Positions 12,618 to 24,254 of a stretch of 64,000 nt of DNA are shown here, in pieces. The DNA lies in assembly GCA_015345905.1 (NCBI GenBank), contig JADDTR010000001.1, positions 744,001-808,000 on the forward strand, given 5' to 3'. Under the pieces are notes generated by a model. It saw nothing but the letters and a program-made list of their open reading frames with translations, made no database searches and was not told where the DNA came from. Made by a program: the position numbers and the translations under genes. Position 1 is the first letter of the stretch; each line of letters opens with the position of its first letter. This stretch comes from Aotearoamyces nothofagi (lineage: Eukaryota; Ascomycota; Leotiomycetes; Leotiales; Tympanidaceae).

Positions 12618-13132
12618 ATGCGTACGCATATATATTCAGGGGCAATAACCGGAATATTTAGGAGCTTTGGGAAACTGGGCTACGGAAGCACACTTGTGCT
12701 ATATCGCAACTTCAGGTTCAGTCTGTATTATTTGACCTCCTTACTTGGGATCTGGTTATGCCCAGCCAACCGTCACTATTAATGGCCCAGCCTCTGTAAA
12801 ATCACACTGTTATTTGTATCTGTACAATAGTATGGCCTTGCAAAGTGCCTTGCAACAGCCCAAAAAATCCATCACGAATGCATCCTGTCTACAGACCGAG
12901 AACCAGGCATTTATTACACAGTAGAGAACAATCATAACCTTCAGTAGAGTGATTTAGTAGATAGCCCAATGTGTTAAAGTTTTTATTAGAGAATGCCTGT
13001 TCATATCATTCATTCCTTAGGAGCAGAGAGCCATTTACAGTCAAAATAATAACCATCAGATATACCGTGTCCAACGCCGCGCTGATGCTTTAAATATAGA
13101 ACAGGTGAACAGAGTACACTCCCTCTCAAAAT
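12618..13132. other. convergent 3' spacer
   Basis: A 515 bp AT-leaning spacer between the stops of CLU1 and PAM18, which are transcribed toward each other. I see no coding or repeated structure; it should hold the two polyadenylation regions. Confidence 0.5.
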
Positions 13133-13579
13133 CTAGGAGTTCTTTTCCAGAAACTCTTTTGCCTCGTTGACCTTTGTGGCAAGGTATGGACTCCCGCCTC
13201 GATCCGGGTGGTTCAACATCATGAGTGTGCGGTGGTTCTTCCGGATCTTCTCTTTAGTGAGATTTCGTTCACTATGCGGCTATTAGTATCATAAAATATC
13301 CGCCAATATGGAAAGCGTAAAGTGTACATACTTTAACTGTAAGATCAAGGCAGCCTCTCTTCGATTCATCTTTGGTTCAAATCCGCCCTTGTAAAAGGAC
13401 TTGCCCAAAGCGCTCACAGCTCCTGCTCCTCCTCTATACCTGCGCATTGCCAGGAGACCTGCACGGCCCTAAATAATAATAATCAGCGGTCGCATTCCGA
13501 TCCCAGAATGACCATATAGTAGACTCACCAAGAAGGCAGTTGCCGCAACGCCAACACCGATCGCCACAGCAGTTGCCAT
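13133..13579 (-). CDS. PAM18: mitochondrial import motor J-protein PAM18/TIM14
   Basis: Inner-membrane J-protein that stimulates mitochondrial Hsp70 ATPase in the presequence translocase motor. Three exons, 13529-13579, 13332-13468 and 13133-13271, give 108 residues. The order is a short N-terminal membrane segment ([20 protein letters not shown]), a linker with [16 protein letters not shown], then the J domain with the essential HPD (residues in [16 protein letters not shown]) and the end [11 protein letters not shown]. Although longer ORFs exist nearby, none contains the HPD motif, so the gene is visible only after joining exons. It is convergent with CLU1 and divergent from RLP24, with about 300 bp between starts. 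Identification rests on length, the membrane segment and the J-domain sequence, all of which fit. Confidence 0.95.
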
Positions 13580-13883
13580 AATTCACTTGCACGTTTGGAA
13601 AGCAGGTTGTTGTCTGTTACTTGGCGCACAGAGAAGCCAATATTGAAGTTACAGATTCCTCAGAGAGGAGATAATGCTATAGTGAGAGGGCGTTGCGACT
13701 ATTAAGACATGAGATCAAATTTCAAGCACGATTCGGGCTTCCGGTGTTATGGTCGGCCCGGGCGGAAAGATCCCTGCACTTATCGCAATATCTGGAGAGA
13801 AACATCGCCAAAAATTTGAGAAGTGGAAAAGTTGAGTTTGGACGCGAGCACTATAACGACAATTTTAGTACACCACCGCCACC

Positions 13884-14927
13884 ATGAGGTATGCTTCCTA
13901 TCCCACCAATATGGTGAATACAGCGAAGTCTAATCAGATAAAGGATCGAGACATGTCACTTCTGTTCGCAACCTGTCTATCCCAGTAAGGGTATAAGCTT
14001 CGTTCGAAAGTAAGTTCCCAGCGAAAAAATACAGCCTGCTTGTGAATATCCTAACTGACTGCGACCAGCGATGCTCGCATTTTTAGATTCTGCCGTTCGA
14101 AGTGCCATAAAAACGTATGTTCTCTCTTCAGTTCTCCCGCATTCTTCTCTCCGACTAGTCAGACAAATATACCTCTCGCCTCTAGCACCAGCAGCTGTCG
14201 AACAGTAGCTAGAGTAGAGCTATCCGATATTCAGAGAGCTGGATACAGTTGACCTATACTATCAGGTGTATAGAGAGTGTGTATCGTAGATGTGCATACC
14301 ACCAATCGCTAGTTCAAGTTGTTTGGTGATACATCTGCGGATGGCGAGCCAAAATCCAGCTGTCCATGGCAGGTCTTGAGGCACTGGACCACATCCCCAC
14401 CACCCCCATATCCTCATTCCTTACCTTTATGTCTATAACGTACACTCAGCTCACTACTGATCACTCTATAGTTCAAAATGAAGAGAAACCCACGGAAACT
14501 GAAGTGGACGAAAGCCTTTCGCAAATCTGCCGGAAAAGAAATGGTTGTCGACAGCACCCTTACATTCGCTGCTCGACGTAACGTTCCTGTCCGCTATAAC
14601 CGTGATCTGGTTGCAACGACACTCAAGGCTATGCAGCGTGTCAGTGAAATCCGCCAGCGGAGAGAGCGGGTCTTCTACAAGAAACGCATGGAGGGCAACA
14701 AGGAGAGAGAGAAGGCAGCCAACAGGAAGCTGGTGGCAGAGAATGAGCACCTCTTGCCGAAGATGAGGGGCAGTGAAAGACTAGCATTGGAGCAGGAGAG
14801 GGCGAATGGAGAAGAAGTCGAGGAAGTTGAGCTCAAGGCACAGACGGCTAAGGTGTTTGGAAAGATGAAGATGAGGAGAAAGCAATTGGTTGACGGTGGC
14901 TTGGAGGATGAGATGGATGTTGACTGA
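13884..14927 (+). CDS. RLP24: ribosome biogenesis protein RLP24 (L24e-like)
   Basis: Nucleolar pre-60S assembly factor that holds the place of ribosomal protein eL24 and recruits the AAA-ATPase Drg1. Four exons, 13884-13888, 13944-14009, 14069-14114 and 14472-14927, give 190 residues. The first exon is only five bases (ATGAG). The joined N-terminus contains the L24e zinc-binding pattern: CHFC about residues 6-9, then FCRSKCHKN, and the continuation [17 protein letters not shown]. The C-terminal half is a long charged helix ([16 protein letters not shown]) and ends in an acidic tail (EDEMDVD). The last intron is unusually long for this window (357 bp, 14115-14471). The five-base first exon is typical for this gene in filamentous fungi as I remember it. 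Confidence 0.95.
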
Positions 14928-15238
14928 TTGATTGATCATGACTTGCCTGGCATGGATTGGCGTTTAGGCTTCACAGAAGGGAGTTGAGATAATCGTTTGC
15001 GTTAGGAGATCTGTCAGATTGCATAAAAGCTGAAGCAATGTACCTTCCTTTGAATTTTCTACACTGTGGTCTCTAGTCCCGAAGCATAACCTCCTGGCAC
15101 TATTCGTGATTCGCGAGATATCTCCCGTCATAGGAAGTCCTATATCTTGCTATTTTATCATACATCTAAGTTCTCTAACATGTAATATGTCATGTTCTAT
15201 TCCAGCCACTGCGCCAGAAGTTACCTATTCATTCGTCT
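14928..15238. other. convergent 3' spacer
   Basis: A 311 bp spacer between the ends of RLP24 and the RGGxGN-protein gene, which face each other. Nothing beyond 3' untranslated sequence is visible. Confidence 0.45.
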
Positions 15239-15802
15239 TCATGCCACATCATCCCCCATATCTAGGGCTCTCGGGCCCGTATAAGCCTTTGGCGGAGGCT
15301 GGAGGCCAGCTTCTACATTTTGCCTGACTTCCTCATCGACCTTGCTCCTCATCTTTTCCTCCTCGGCAGCGTGTTTCGCTTGCTCCTCATTCGATTGCCT
15401 CCAATTGCCTACCCCACCTCGTCCACTGTGTCCTGTATAGCGAGCACCATGGCTGAGTGTCTCCTTTACCTCCTCTTTCGCAGGGACTAATGCATCCTTG
15501 GTCGGCTGGGCCAGGTCTTTATCTGGTCTGGGAATAAAGTTTCCAGCCCCACCGCGCCCTGCACGTGTGTATTCCGAGGAATGTGGGGATTGCTGAGATG
15601 GTGAGAGCGGTGGGAAGGAGGTGCCGCCAGTCACCTTTTGGGCTTCGATGTCCTAAAGCCCGTGGTCAGTTAAGCATGTAGAATGGCCATGCAGCGTTAT
15701 GAGTGAAGTTACTTCGTGCTGCCCGAGATTCTCGATGTCTTTTCTGGTATAGTAGTTTCCCGCTCCGCCCCTCCCGACCTTTGCCTGGATTTCGTCTGAC
15801 AT
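15239..15802 (-). CDS. RGGxGN-repeat protein (DUF3602, PAR32-like)
   Basis: Two exons, 15713-15802 and 15239-15652, give 167 residues. The start is MSDEIQAKVG. Three copies of the family's signature are seen: GRGGAGNYY (residues about 10-18), GRGGAGNFI (about 60) and GRGGVGNW (about 100), each preceded by a basic or small residue. The rest is low in hydrophobics and probably disordered. Pfam groups such proteins as DUF3602; the yeast member Par32 is a rapamycin-responsive phosphoprotein linked to regulation of Mep ammonium transporters. Whether this protein shares that job cannot be judged from sequence. It converges with RLP24. Confidence 0.85.
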
Positions 15803-18272
15803 CTCTCGTGATGATGAATGGTGTAGTATAGGGAGATGTATATAGACTGGGATATTGAGTAAAGCTTATGGATTGATATCAGCACCAACTTATTACCCCC
15901 TATACGCCTAAATACACGGAACTGAGACTAACGTCACTGGATAAGAATTTTTCTTTTTGCATGGCAGTAAAAGCCTTTTGATTTACGTACGTAGAGAAAA
16001 TATATATGGATATTTTTATTTATCGTTTTGTTTCTAATTATATATGATGATACCTGGAGCTCGGGATTTCTATTAAACTCCAATAACTTATCATATGATT
16101 GGCATAGAAATATAAAGTCAAAGATGATAGATTGTAGGTTTTGATCCAACCACTTGCTGCAGGTTAGAAAAGCGACTCGCCAACTATCATAATATGTTAT
16201 TGCTCCCAGAAATTTATCAATTGCTCAACGTAACGACATTGGACGAGCTTGGAGGAATGTTGTGTACAGCTATCTTAGTCAGCACTACACTCGTGACTCT
16301 GTAGGGAGTAACACGACGGAGAGAAAGCTCCGATAACGGTAAATGTCGGCCCGCTCGCCACGACTTGGGAAGATCACGTGCCTACCCGTTTATCAGCTAT
16401 AGAGCATTTGAGTGGATCAATCTAACCACTTCCGGTGATATTCTTCTGAGTCATCCCCTATACTGTTGTACAGTGGTATCGGAAGGAGGGAATCCGGACG
16501 AATATAGGTTAGATCAAAGACTTACCCGATAAGGTATAACTAACCTTTACCGCTGCCGTCGAAGACCTTGGACATTCCAAGGCACTCCCAGGCACTCCAA
16601 TCCTTCCATACTTCCACGCTTCCATACATTCCTTTGGCTTGTTCTACGAGTACGAGCTTCGAACCCCCAAGGATACACGTCACATGAGCACAAGTACGAT
16701 ACTAGCATTGCAGAGATGTGGCAGTGGCAAAAGCCACGTGCAGTTGAATAGAAGCGGCTTAATGGCAAAAGGCTGATAAGACATGTCCACGTGAGTATGT
16801 GAGCAGATGACTGCATGTCCTTTGTCAGGCTATGCTGTGTCTCAGCCTTTCCTCGATTTCTCATGTCTCTGGGTCTCTGAGCCTCCGAGACTGCGAGTCG
16901 CAGGACCGCAGAATCTCAGCTGGACCCCTGCTCGATAGTGAAGAGGGGGCATACAATACACACTATGCCCTGATGGATGCATTCCGAGGAATTATTTGCT
17001 TCACCTCACATCCCATACTCGGAATTTTTATCAGTTATTGTATGGATGGAGTACATGTAAAGAACTCAAGCTCGACGCCCACTCCTTTCTGCCCGTCTGG
17101 TGCAGCAGACCACGAAAATAGTAATTGAGGTCAAGACCAATTATTCATTTATAGTAATATTATCCGAAGCAACAACTGCCTTTTATGGAATATATACTGT
17201 ACTGTGTACACTGTTGTGATGTGTTCACACTGCACAGGCGCCTTATATCTCAGTGCGGCAGTGGTTATGCACCATATCATATATAAAAGTACGATAAGAC
17301 AGCAAGAGTGAAATAAGGTGGCGGAGGATAATACGGTATTCTTATTCGACAAGACCAACAGTACGGACACTTTAGCTATGCCGTTCTGCCGGCTCTCTAC
17401 GTTGAGGACCTGCCTTGCCGTCGGTGCGTACTCTGTATGCGTTCGGTGTTCCTCAATATGCTTATCCTCTACCTTATCATCCATTATCGATACTCCACTA
17501 TTAAGGTACAGTCAGTATTTCATTGACAGTGCGTATTGCACATCAAAGTATTAATTGTACAAAGAGCATTAATTCCTCCTAGATAATGCGAGAGTCGGGA
17601 TTGTCCGATGCCAACTTATTAATGATTCAGGTACGACAAAGGACGTACGGTGAAGCACAGCCAACATAACAGGAAGGCCAGCCTGTCCAGTGTCTACAAG
17701 CCCACACACAAGCTTACAAGCCCGCTAGTCCACCGGTCCACCAGTCGATGCAAGGAGGCAATGGAAAAAATGATTCAGTCATGGAAAACACGGTCTACAG
17801 ACAAATACTGTAGGTAATATCATGTAATGGATAACGAAGCTGGCAGGCCCATTGTTGCTGGAAAGGACCAATTTGCTCGAGCCGGTCGCACCGCACACCG
17901 ACTTATCGAGCGATCGAGGATGTATGTACGTACAGCACTCCACTTCTCAAGGTACAGGACAGGACGTGTTCGAAGCTCGACGAGGACTCGATTGAAGAGG
18001 GTCAGTTAGCAAGCTCTCGTCGGCACAGGCAGGCCCCGAGAGCTGTAGTCTGCAGTCCGCAGTCCGTAAGGTAGTCCGTAGTCCGAGGTCCGTACCGGGT
18101 GACTCGTACAGAGTAGAGTAGGACCTGTGGGACGATGATATGATATGGCTAGGGAAGCATCACGTAGATGCGCAGGTGCACAGCACGGTACTGTACTGTA
18201 GATAGATATTGGTGGGCATTGAGTACCGTCCTGTGGTTGTACCTTGCGTGGCATCTCAGGTACATTGCAAGG
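15803..18272. other. left part of 6.8 kb gene-poor block
   Basis: No gene is supported. Bases 15930-16160 form an AT-rich island. The rest is mixed composition, with GTACTGTAC-like words near 17195-17208 and 18187-18199. A slippage-type array of GTAGTCCG/GCAGTCCG units lies at about 18043-18100. Open frames here are short, overlap on both strands, and have no recognisable motif. The AT-rich island could be a relic of a degraded insertion, but I could not identify ends. Confidence 0.5.
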
Positions 18273-18274
18273 TA

Positions 18275-18315
18275 ACGTCTGTCCCTGCGTCCCGAGACGC
18301 CCCCTGTAACGAGAC
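18275..18315 (+). repeat. left terminal inverted repeat
   Basis: 41 bp arm, beginning acgtctgtccctgcg and ending gtaacgagac; differs from the right arm only at the seventh base (g versus c). Confidence 0.88.
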
Positions 18316-18976
18316 GATTATATAGTTTTGGAACCACGATTTTTTTCTTGGCAAGTCTACGAAGTTGTTATTCATACGTTACTTTCTTTAACTATTTATC
18401 CCTCAGAAGACCACTTAGCAACAAAAAAAAGTGTGCGGTTGATTATGCTATCGATCGTTTCACTTCTACCACTGATTGCCGCTTCCGCTTTCCCCCCCTG
18501 TTTAATCACGACATTCAAAGTCTTTTCAAAATTCGGAGCACCAAAGGAAAGGTCCTATCTCGAAATATTATAGCTCCAAGTTTTAAAGAAACTCAGAGAG
18601 GAAAAGAATATAGTCCAGGAGTTACATCGATGCAACGAGAGGGTCTATATGTTTCGGTGCTTAGTAATGTATATTAGCCGAGATACAGTAACATTTTAGC
18701 ATTATTATACAACCTGGATATCTGTATTTAATCGATCTATATATTTAAAAGGTGATGAAAGCTTAATAGTGTTGTTGTACATCAAGGGGTCTTATTTAAG
18801 TGTAAAAGGAGGCTCTCTGTAAATTCAAGGGGCGGCGACGATACAATAATAATTTTCGGAATTGATAGGTCAGGAGTGTTTAGGGGAGGTATACAATGCA
18901 ACCGAAATCAATATGGATAGGAATTTTAGAGCGTTCATAGATTTTATGTCGCTTGAACTCGAAGTACCTACGATTT

Positions 18977-19017
18977 GTCTCGTTACAGGGGGCGTCTCGG
19001 GACGCAGGGAGAGACGT
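18977..19017 (-). repeat. right terminal inverted repeat
   Basis: 41 bp arm read on the minus strand, beginning acgtctctccctgcg and ending gtaacgagac; pairs with the left arm at 40 of 41 positions. Confidence 0.88.
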
Positions 19018-19019
19018 TA

Positions 19020-22000
19020 GGCAGGTAGGTACAGTGACCTCCGGTACCTAGGCGGCTAGCTAGCGACAAGCACAGGCACAAGCGGTGGCCAGCAGTACCC
19101 ATTGTTCTCTCACCACCTGCTCTCACCACCTACTCTCACCACCAACTCTCACCACCTCACCTTACCTTACCTTATCCCTTCCCCTGGGCTGTTCGAACGA
19201 GAGCGGAGAGTGCTAGCTACGGTGCGTGGGATCGGATCCTACTCGAGGATAGCACGGCATTGTACGGAAGTACCTGGACTCGCAGACAAGAGACACGAAG
19301 AGGTGACAGACATGTACCGTATCGTATACACATCCTAACGATTGGACGGGCACTTTCGAGTTGGGCGTGAGTGAGGTAGATAGGACAAGTACAGTAAGGT
19401 ACGTACCTGTAAGGTTTGGACGTACTGTACTGTATTGTGCCTGTAGGTAGCTGGCAAGGGTGAGTGGCTCTCAGTGGCTCTCAATGGCTTTCGATCACTA
19501 TCGTAGCGTACCTGAGCAAGGGACCATCCAGCACCGAGGGACTGTTCTGCTGTTCTGCACATCCGGCCTGCACTCCACTGACGTCCTGGCTGGCAATTTA
19601 CTGTATAGTATTGTTGTATTCGGGTAGGGCAGTCGGAAATGGCGAGCTTCGGATGCCCTGGCAGTGCTGCCACGACTCACCTCTCGCCTGTCCAGAGGGG
19701 CCCGGAATGAGCCTAGAATCTACGGATAGGGACCATGTCCTGCTGGACAGTACCCAAGCTACCTCGCCGTGGGTGAATCGGCTGTACTCGCTGCCATATC
19801 GATCAGAAGTCTATATACCGCACAGTCGTCCTGTGACGAGAGTCAGCCGTTGTCTCCTTGCCCTCTACAGTAGCACTACAGTCTTGTCTGGTTTGGATGG
19901 CCTGGAACACGACTCACGCACGGGTCACGAGGGTGTTGCGACTTGTGACCTGCGAATTGCGAAATGGGTGAGTATGGCGAATTACGATGGGAATCACGAA
20001 GGCTAATCCTGCCACCCGGCCACCATCTACGTATGCGTGCGTATTTACGGTACTGTATGCACTGAATGTGTGGAGAGTACGGGCTACAGTGCTTATGCTG
20101 TCTGTACCCACGCTGTAGACCAAGGCACAGGAGACCACGAGCACCCACCCACCGCTGCAAGAACAGTCCAGTACAAGCCCAGCACGGTCCAGTCCGGTGC
20201 AGTACGGTGCAGTACGGTGCAGTACGGTGCCCGCCTTGTGCGGTGCGCACTGCGGCATACCACCTACCCCCCTTCGCCTCCGCTGCGCCCGCTTGGCTGG
20301 CTCGGGCCTAGTGGTATCGCCGTGCGCGCTGCGGCTGGTCCAATGATACAGCCGCAGCCACGCAAGTTGCAGACTTGGCGGTACGAGCTGCACGACGGTG
20401 CCTGAGGCCCCGGTGCGCGCTACGAGCTACGAGCTGCACCGAGAGCTGCCAAGATAAGGTCGGTTAAGGTAATTCCTGCAGCACCGGCCGCCCCACCACG
20501 CACGCACCTGCCCGGCTGATAGGCGGAGCCCTTCTCCCCCAACGCGCAGGGAGGGACACAGGGTCCAGGGGTTCGTTCCAACTCGACAACCCCTCTCCGT
20601 CCGTCGCGCCCTCTCGCTTTCCCTCCCCTCTCTTTCCTGATCTCTACCGCAGACTCGCGTGCGTGCGAGAGCTGTCCCAGTACAGAGTACAGTACTGTAG
20701 AACAACAGCACCGCACAATACTGTTTTGCTTACCTTACTCGGGCTGCCGCCTCCCTTTGTCAATTTGCCGGACTCGGATCTCTTTGGGGATCGGACGAGG
20801 GTCCGTGAAATGAGATAGCATCCACTCTTGGGGGCCCTGCTATGCCTGCTATGCCTGCTTCGGCGGCACCTGTTCACGCCAGACAACCTGTTGGTCTATC
20901 CGCCCTCTCCACATACGCTATGATTCGAGTCAGTGCTCGTACAGTGCTGTATACTGTAGTATATATCGTACATAAAATAGTGCCGTAGGGAGTCGACTGC
21001 TCTGCAGGCGCAAACACCTTTGCATACGGAGTAGGCATATACGGAGGGGGAGAGAACGAGAGGCCCAGCAGTAAGCAGCAGCCGTGACAGAGGCAGAGGC
21101 AGAGGCAGAGGCAGAGGCAGAGGCAGAGGCACCGCTTGCTCTGTCGTCTGGGGGCTATTCGGAATCTGGACTCTTGGGCTCTGGGATGGAGGATGGGATC
21201 AGCCCTTCTTGCTTCTTGCTTCTTGCTTCTTGCAGCTAGTGTGCGATGTGTGCTGCATCCATGATCCAATCCAACCCCGACGTCGAGTCCCTTGACCACC
21301 TCACGGAGCACGCTGTGCTGCGCACGCCGGGCACGCTGAGCAGCCAGAGGCAGCACGTCCCCCTCCAGCAGCAGGCTCGCCGCTCGAGTGCTATCTGGCA
21401 GGCAGGCGGACAGGCAGGCAGGCTGAGGAGTCGAGCACTTGCTTGCAGAACAGCGTGCAGTGCAGTGCAGTGCAGTGCAGTGCAGCCGTGGGAAGAAGAC
21501 ACTGCCGGGTACTGGTACTGTACGGCCTGTACTGTACGGACCTGTCCTGACGGCTACTGTGCTGGCTGGTACTGACCGACTTAGCTGTCTGTGTATGCGT
21601 CAGGCCGTGAGGCGGTCTACTGTCTAGGTCGTTAGCGGTCTACGGTACGCTGTGGTTGAGCTTTGCGTGGGTGGCGACACTTGGACACCTGGACACCTGG
21701 ACACTTGGGCACTGGACAGGCCGGCGCACCCGCGCTACAGGCCAGCGCAGGCCAGCGAAGGCCCTCACCTCACAGGCCCTCGCAGGCCCTCGCAGGCCCT
21801 CGCAGGCCGGCACGGCAGCCTGGCAGGTGCGACTCGTGCGCCGAGCAGCACAGCTGCTTTCCAGCTTCCCAGCTTTCCAGCTCCCCGTTCCCACTTCCCA
21901 GCGCCCCCAATAGCGCTGTCCCGTTGCGCTTTCTGCCTCCTGCCCCGTCGACGCTGCCCGCGCTGCACTTCTGACCTACCAGCGCCTTCCAAGCCTTTCC

Positions 22001-22615
22001 TTCCCTCTGCTCCATCTTTTGTTCGTGAAACGCTGTAACAAACAACTTTTTTATTTCTTTGCTCAACCTTTGTTCTTCCAGCGCATCTCCCCCCACCATT
22101 GATTGCATTGCTGGACATCCTCATCTGTGAAGATCCGGCGACATCTGGCTAACGGCACTATCTGTCTATCTATCATTGCGCCATCGCAAGGCCGTTAATC
22201 GGGCACCACGGAAATACATCCATCCCAGACCCCGCTGTGAGCCAGCCTGCCTCGCGCGCGCCGCTCCTCCTGCTGTATCCTCTATCCTGTATCCTGTATC
22301 CTATATCCTGTATCCTGTCTGTCCCGCGCTGCTCCCGTTACAACATTCCGACTGCTCACCGTCGACAATTCTCTTTTACGCCGCTTCCCTCGCATTTCGC
22401 AAGACAATCAGCGTCTCAGCCCAGGAACCATTGCTCGCCAATCCCCGTCAGGAGCGCCCTTGCACGGCGAAACATCCACATAATTTCGAGAGCTCGCGCG
22501 TACAGGAGCCACACCCAACCTTGTTTAGAAAATTATCACGCCCTCCTCGGCCCTCATATTGTAGCTTTTCAGAGCTTCGAGGATTGAGGGCCGTCTTTAC
22601 ACAGGAGCATTCACA
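19020..22615. other. right part of gene-poor block, rich in short tandem repeats
   Basis: No gene is supported up to the start of the C2H2 gene. The stretch is a patchwork of short arrays: CACC-ACTCT units near 19109-19150, CGGTGCAGTA x3 at about 20196-20231, GAGGCA x7 at 21089-21130, TGCAGTGCAG near 21456-21485, ACACCTGG units at 21683-21710, AGGCCCTCGC x4 at about 21763-21809 and TATCCTG units at 22277-22320. GTACTGTAC-like words recur (19386-19440, 20046, 20680-20702, 20940-20970, 21512-21545). The last 500 bases, pyrimidine-rich, probably hold the promoter and 5' leader of the C2H2 gene. Confidence 0.55.
21089..21130. repeat. GAGGCA hexanucleotide microsatellite
   Basis: About seven perfect copies of a GAGGCA unit in non-coding DNA. 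Confidence 0.85.
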
Positions 22616-24196
22616 ATGGCATCCTCAAAGGTATTGCACTCATCCAGCCTGTCCCATTCCCATCGTCTAAAAATAGTCATGCTGATAAATTCTGTGCCCA
22701 GGACATCCAGCATTCTTCGAGACCTGTTAGTCAACACCGCCCATCGATGCCTACAAATTCTGGATCTCTTCCAATGCGAGCCAGTCAATCACGCCATCAC
22801 TCGCACTCTGTCTCTGCTGGATCATTCAACACAACACACCGCATAACGCGGCGAAAGAGTGTCTCTACGAACGCCGCCAATGTTGCCGCTGTAACAGCGG
22901 CTGCAAGGGAAGCTGGAGATAATACATTCGCAGTGCCAATGCCTGCTGGTTCACGCCGGAACACCATGTCGAGAAACTTTGGAACCAAGTCCGCGGGGTT
23001 AGCAACACCACCCAGTAGCCTGCCGAGCCACAGACCCTCTGCAATGCTGGCTAAGGGAAGGCCTGAGAGAGACGAGAGTGCCATTGACGATGAACAGAAC
23101 GACGAGATGGATGACGAGGATGATGAAAACAGTGACATCAACAAATTGCGCATGAGGCGAGCCAGTGAAGGTCAATCGGTCAAAGGCGATGGCAAGAAGG
23201 TCCACCCGAATGACCTTAAATGCGAAAAGTGCGGAAAGGGATACAAGCACAGTAGTTGCCTAACAAAGCATTTGTTCGTCCCGCCTTCCTTCCATTCCTA
23301 TCTCTTGCAGCCGATTTGCAGTTCTGTTGGCTTCTTGGCGACGCTTCGATTCCATCAATGTTGGTAATTTGAAGAGGATGAACGTTAACCTTTTCTTTTC
23401 TAGATGGGAGCATACCCCGGAGTGGTCTTACACATCTAAATTACTGATCTCGAAACACCAGCAAGTTCAACTGCTCGAGGCTGCTTCGGTGCTTGTAGCT
23501 ATGAACAACGACGGGTCGACACCGCCAGAGTCTGCTAAGGACTTTTCGAGTGATCAGGACTCGGCATCTCCAGCAGCGTCTGGATCTTCTGGTGCTCATG
23601 ATGGTCTGAGCTCGGCCGACACCACCCCGCCACCACAGACCTTGGAAGATGGTCAGATTGCATCTTCTTACACTGGTAGCAGCTATACCGGCCGAACCAA
23701 GAGGTACAGCAGTGGCAATAGCTTTTCACGCTCGTACCAATCGGCGCCTCAATCCAATCCGCTTTACCTTGGAAGTGCTCCAAATGGATCTGAATTTGGT
23801 TCTTACCACCAGCGGAGCAGTAGCCGTCCGTTATCATCGGGATTCAATCCCGCAGGCCAAGAAGACGAAGCTAGTCTTGCAGCAGCTGTCGAGCTTCTCA
23901 GCTGCAGCTTTGGCACACCACGGACTGGCCCTGTGACACTTCCTCCAGACGTGCCTCCTGTGCCACCTCTCCCTGCTCGCTACCTCAGCCAAAGCGGTTT
24001 CTCGGGCACCACCCTAACTCCAATCCACCAGGAATTGACGAGCTATGTGCGAGAGTCGTCTATGAACCACAGTGTTGAAGATGTCAAGATGGAAGATAGC
24101 GAAGACAGTGTCGTCGATGATGAGGATTATGATTCTCGATCTAGAGGCCCGAGTGACGAAGATGATGATGGTGTCTTTGGTCGCATGGAGGAATAA
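22616..24196 (+). CDS. single C2H2 zinc-finger protein, putative regulator
   Basis: Three exons, 22616-22630, 22702-23273 and 23404-24196, give 459 residues. The protein starts MASSK then DIQHSSRPVSQHRP. The N-terminal part is Ser/Ala-rich and basic (TRRKSVSTNAAN), followed by an acidic stretch (DDEQNDEMDDEDDENSD). One C2H2 finger begins CEKCGKGYKHSSCLTKHL and is completed across the second intron with WEHTPEW, so the splice is required for the second histidine. The C-terminal half is Ser/Pro-rich and the end is acidic (VVDDEDYDSRS, DEDDDG). The donor of intron 2 is GTTCGT, weak but the only one that restores the finger. Proteins of this type are conserved in Pezizomycotina; a DNA-binding regulatory role is inferred and no target is known to me. 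Confidence 0.88.
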
Positions 24197-24254
24197 ATGT
24201 CATTGATGCTAGCCGGGTGGCTCAGATTGTTGACTAGCAAATTAATTTTTCGTA

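Larger units (their letters stand above)
18275..19017. mobile_element. 743 bp inverted-repeat element with TA duplication (MITE-like)
   Basis: The left end 18275-18315 and the right end 18977-19017 are inverted copies matching at 40 of 41 positions (begins acgtct, ends in gtaacgagac). A TA dinucleotide flanks each side (18273-18274 and 19018-19019), the target duplication of the Tc1/mariner superfamily. The arms are GC-rich while the core is AT-rich. The core has no frame that resembles a DDE transposase; the longest is about 109 codons and lacks an ATG where the open frame begins. I therefore read it as a non-autonomous, probably miniature, element moved by a transposase encoded elsewhere. 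The near-identity of the arms suggests it is not very old. It lies in the middle of the gene-poor block. Confidence 0.85.

Noticed and set aside
15930-16160. AT-rich island as a degraded retroelement
   Set aside because: No ends, duplications or coding remnants that I could recognise; composition alone is not enough.
16630-16690. Possible tRNA on the minus strand (word ggttcgaagc)
   Set aside because: The word resembles a B box but lacks the final CC, and no A box or cloverleaf arms are visible.
18348-18677. 109-codon ORF inside the inverted-repeat element, as a transposase
   Set aside because: It does not open with ATG, is too short, and shows no DDE/DDD or helix-turn-helix pattern.
19464-22038. 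Several ORFs of 100-180 codons in the gene-poor block
   Set aside because: All overlap others in opposite frames and follow the tandem arrays; no start context, splice logic or motif.
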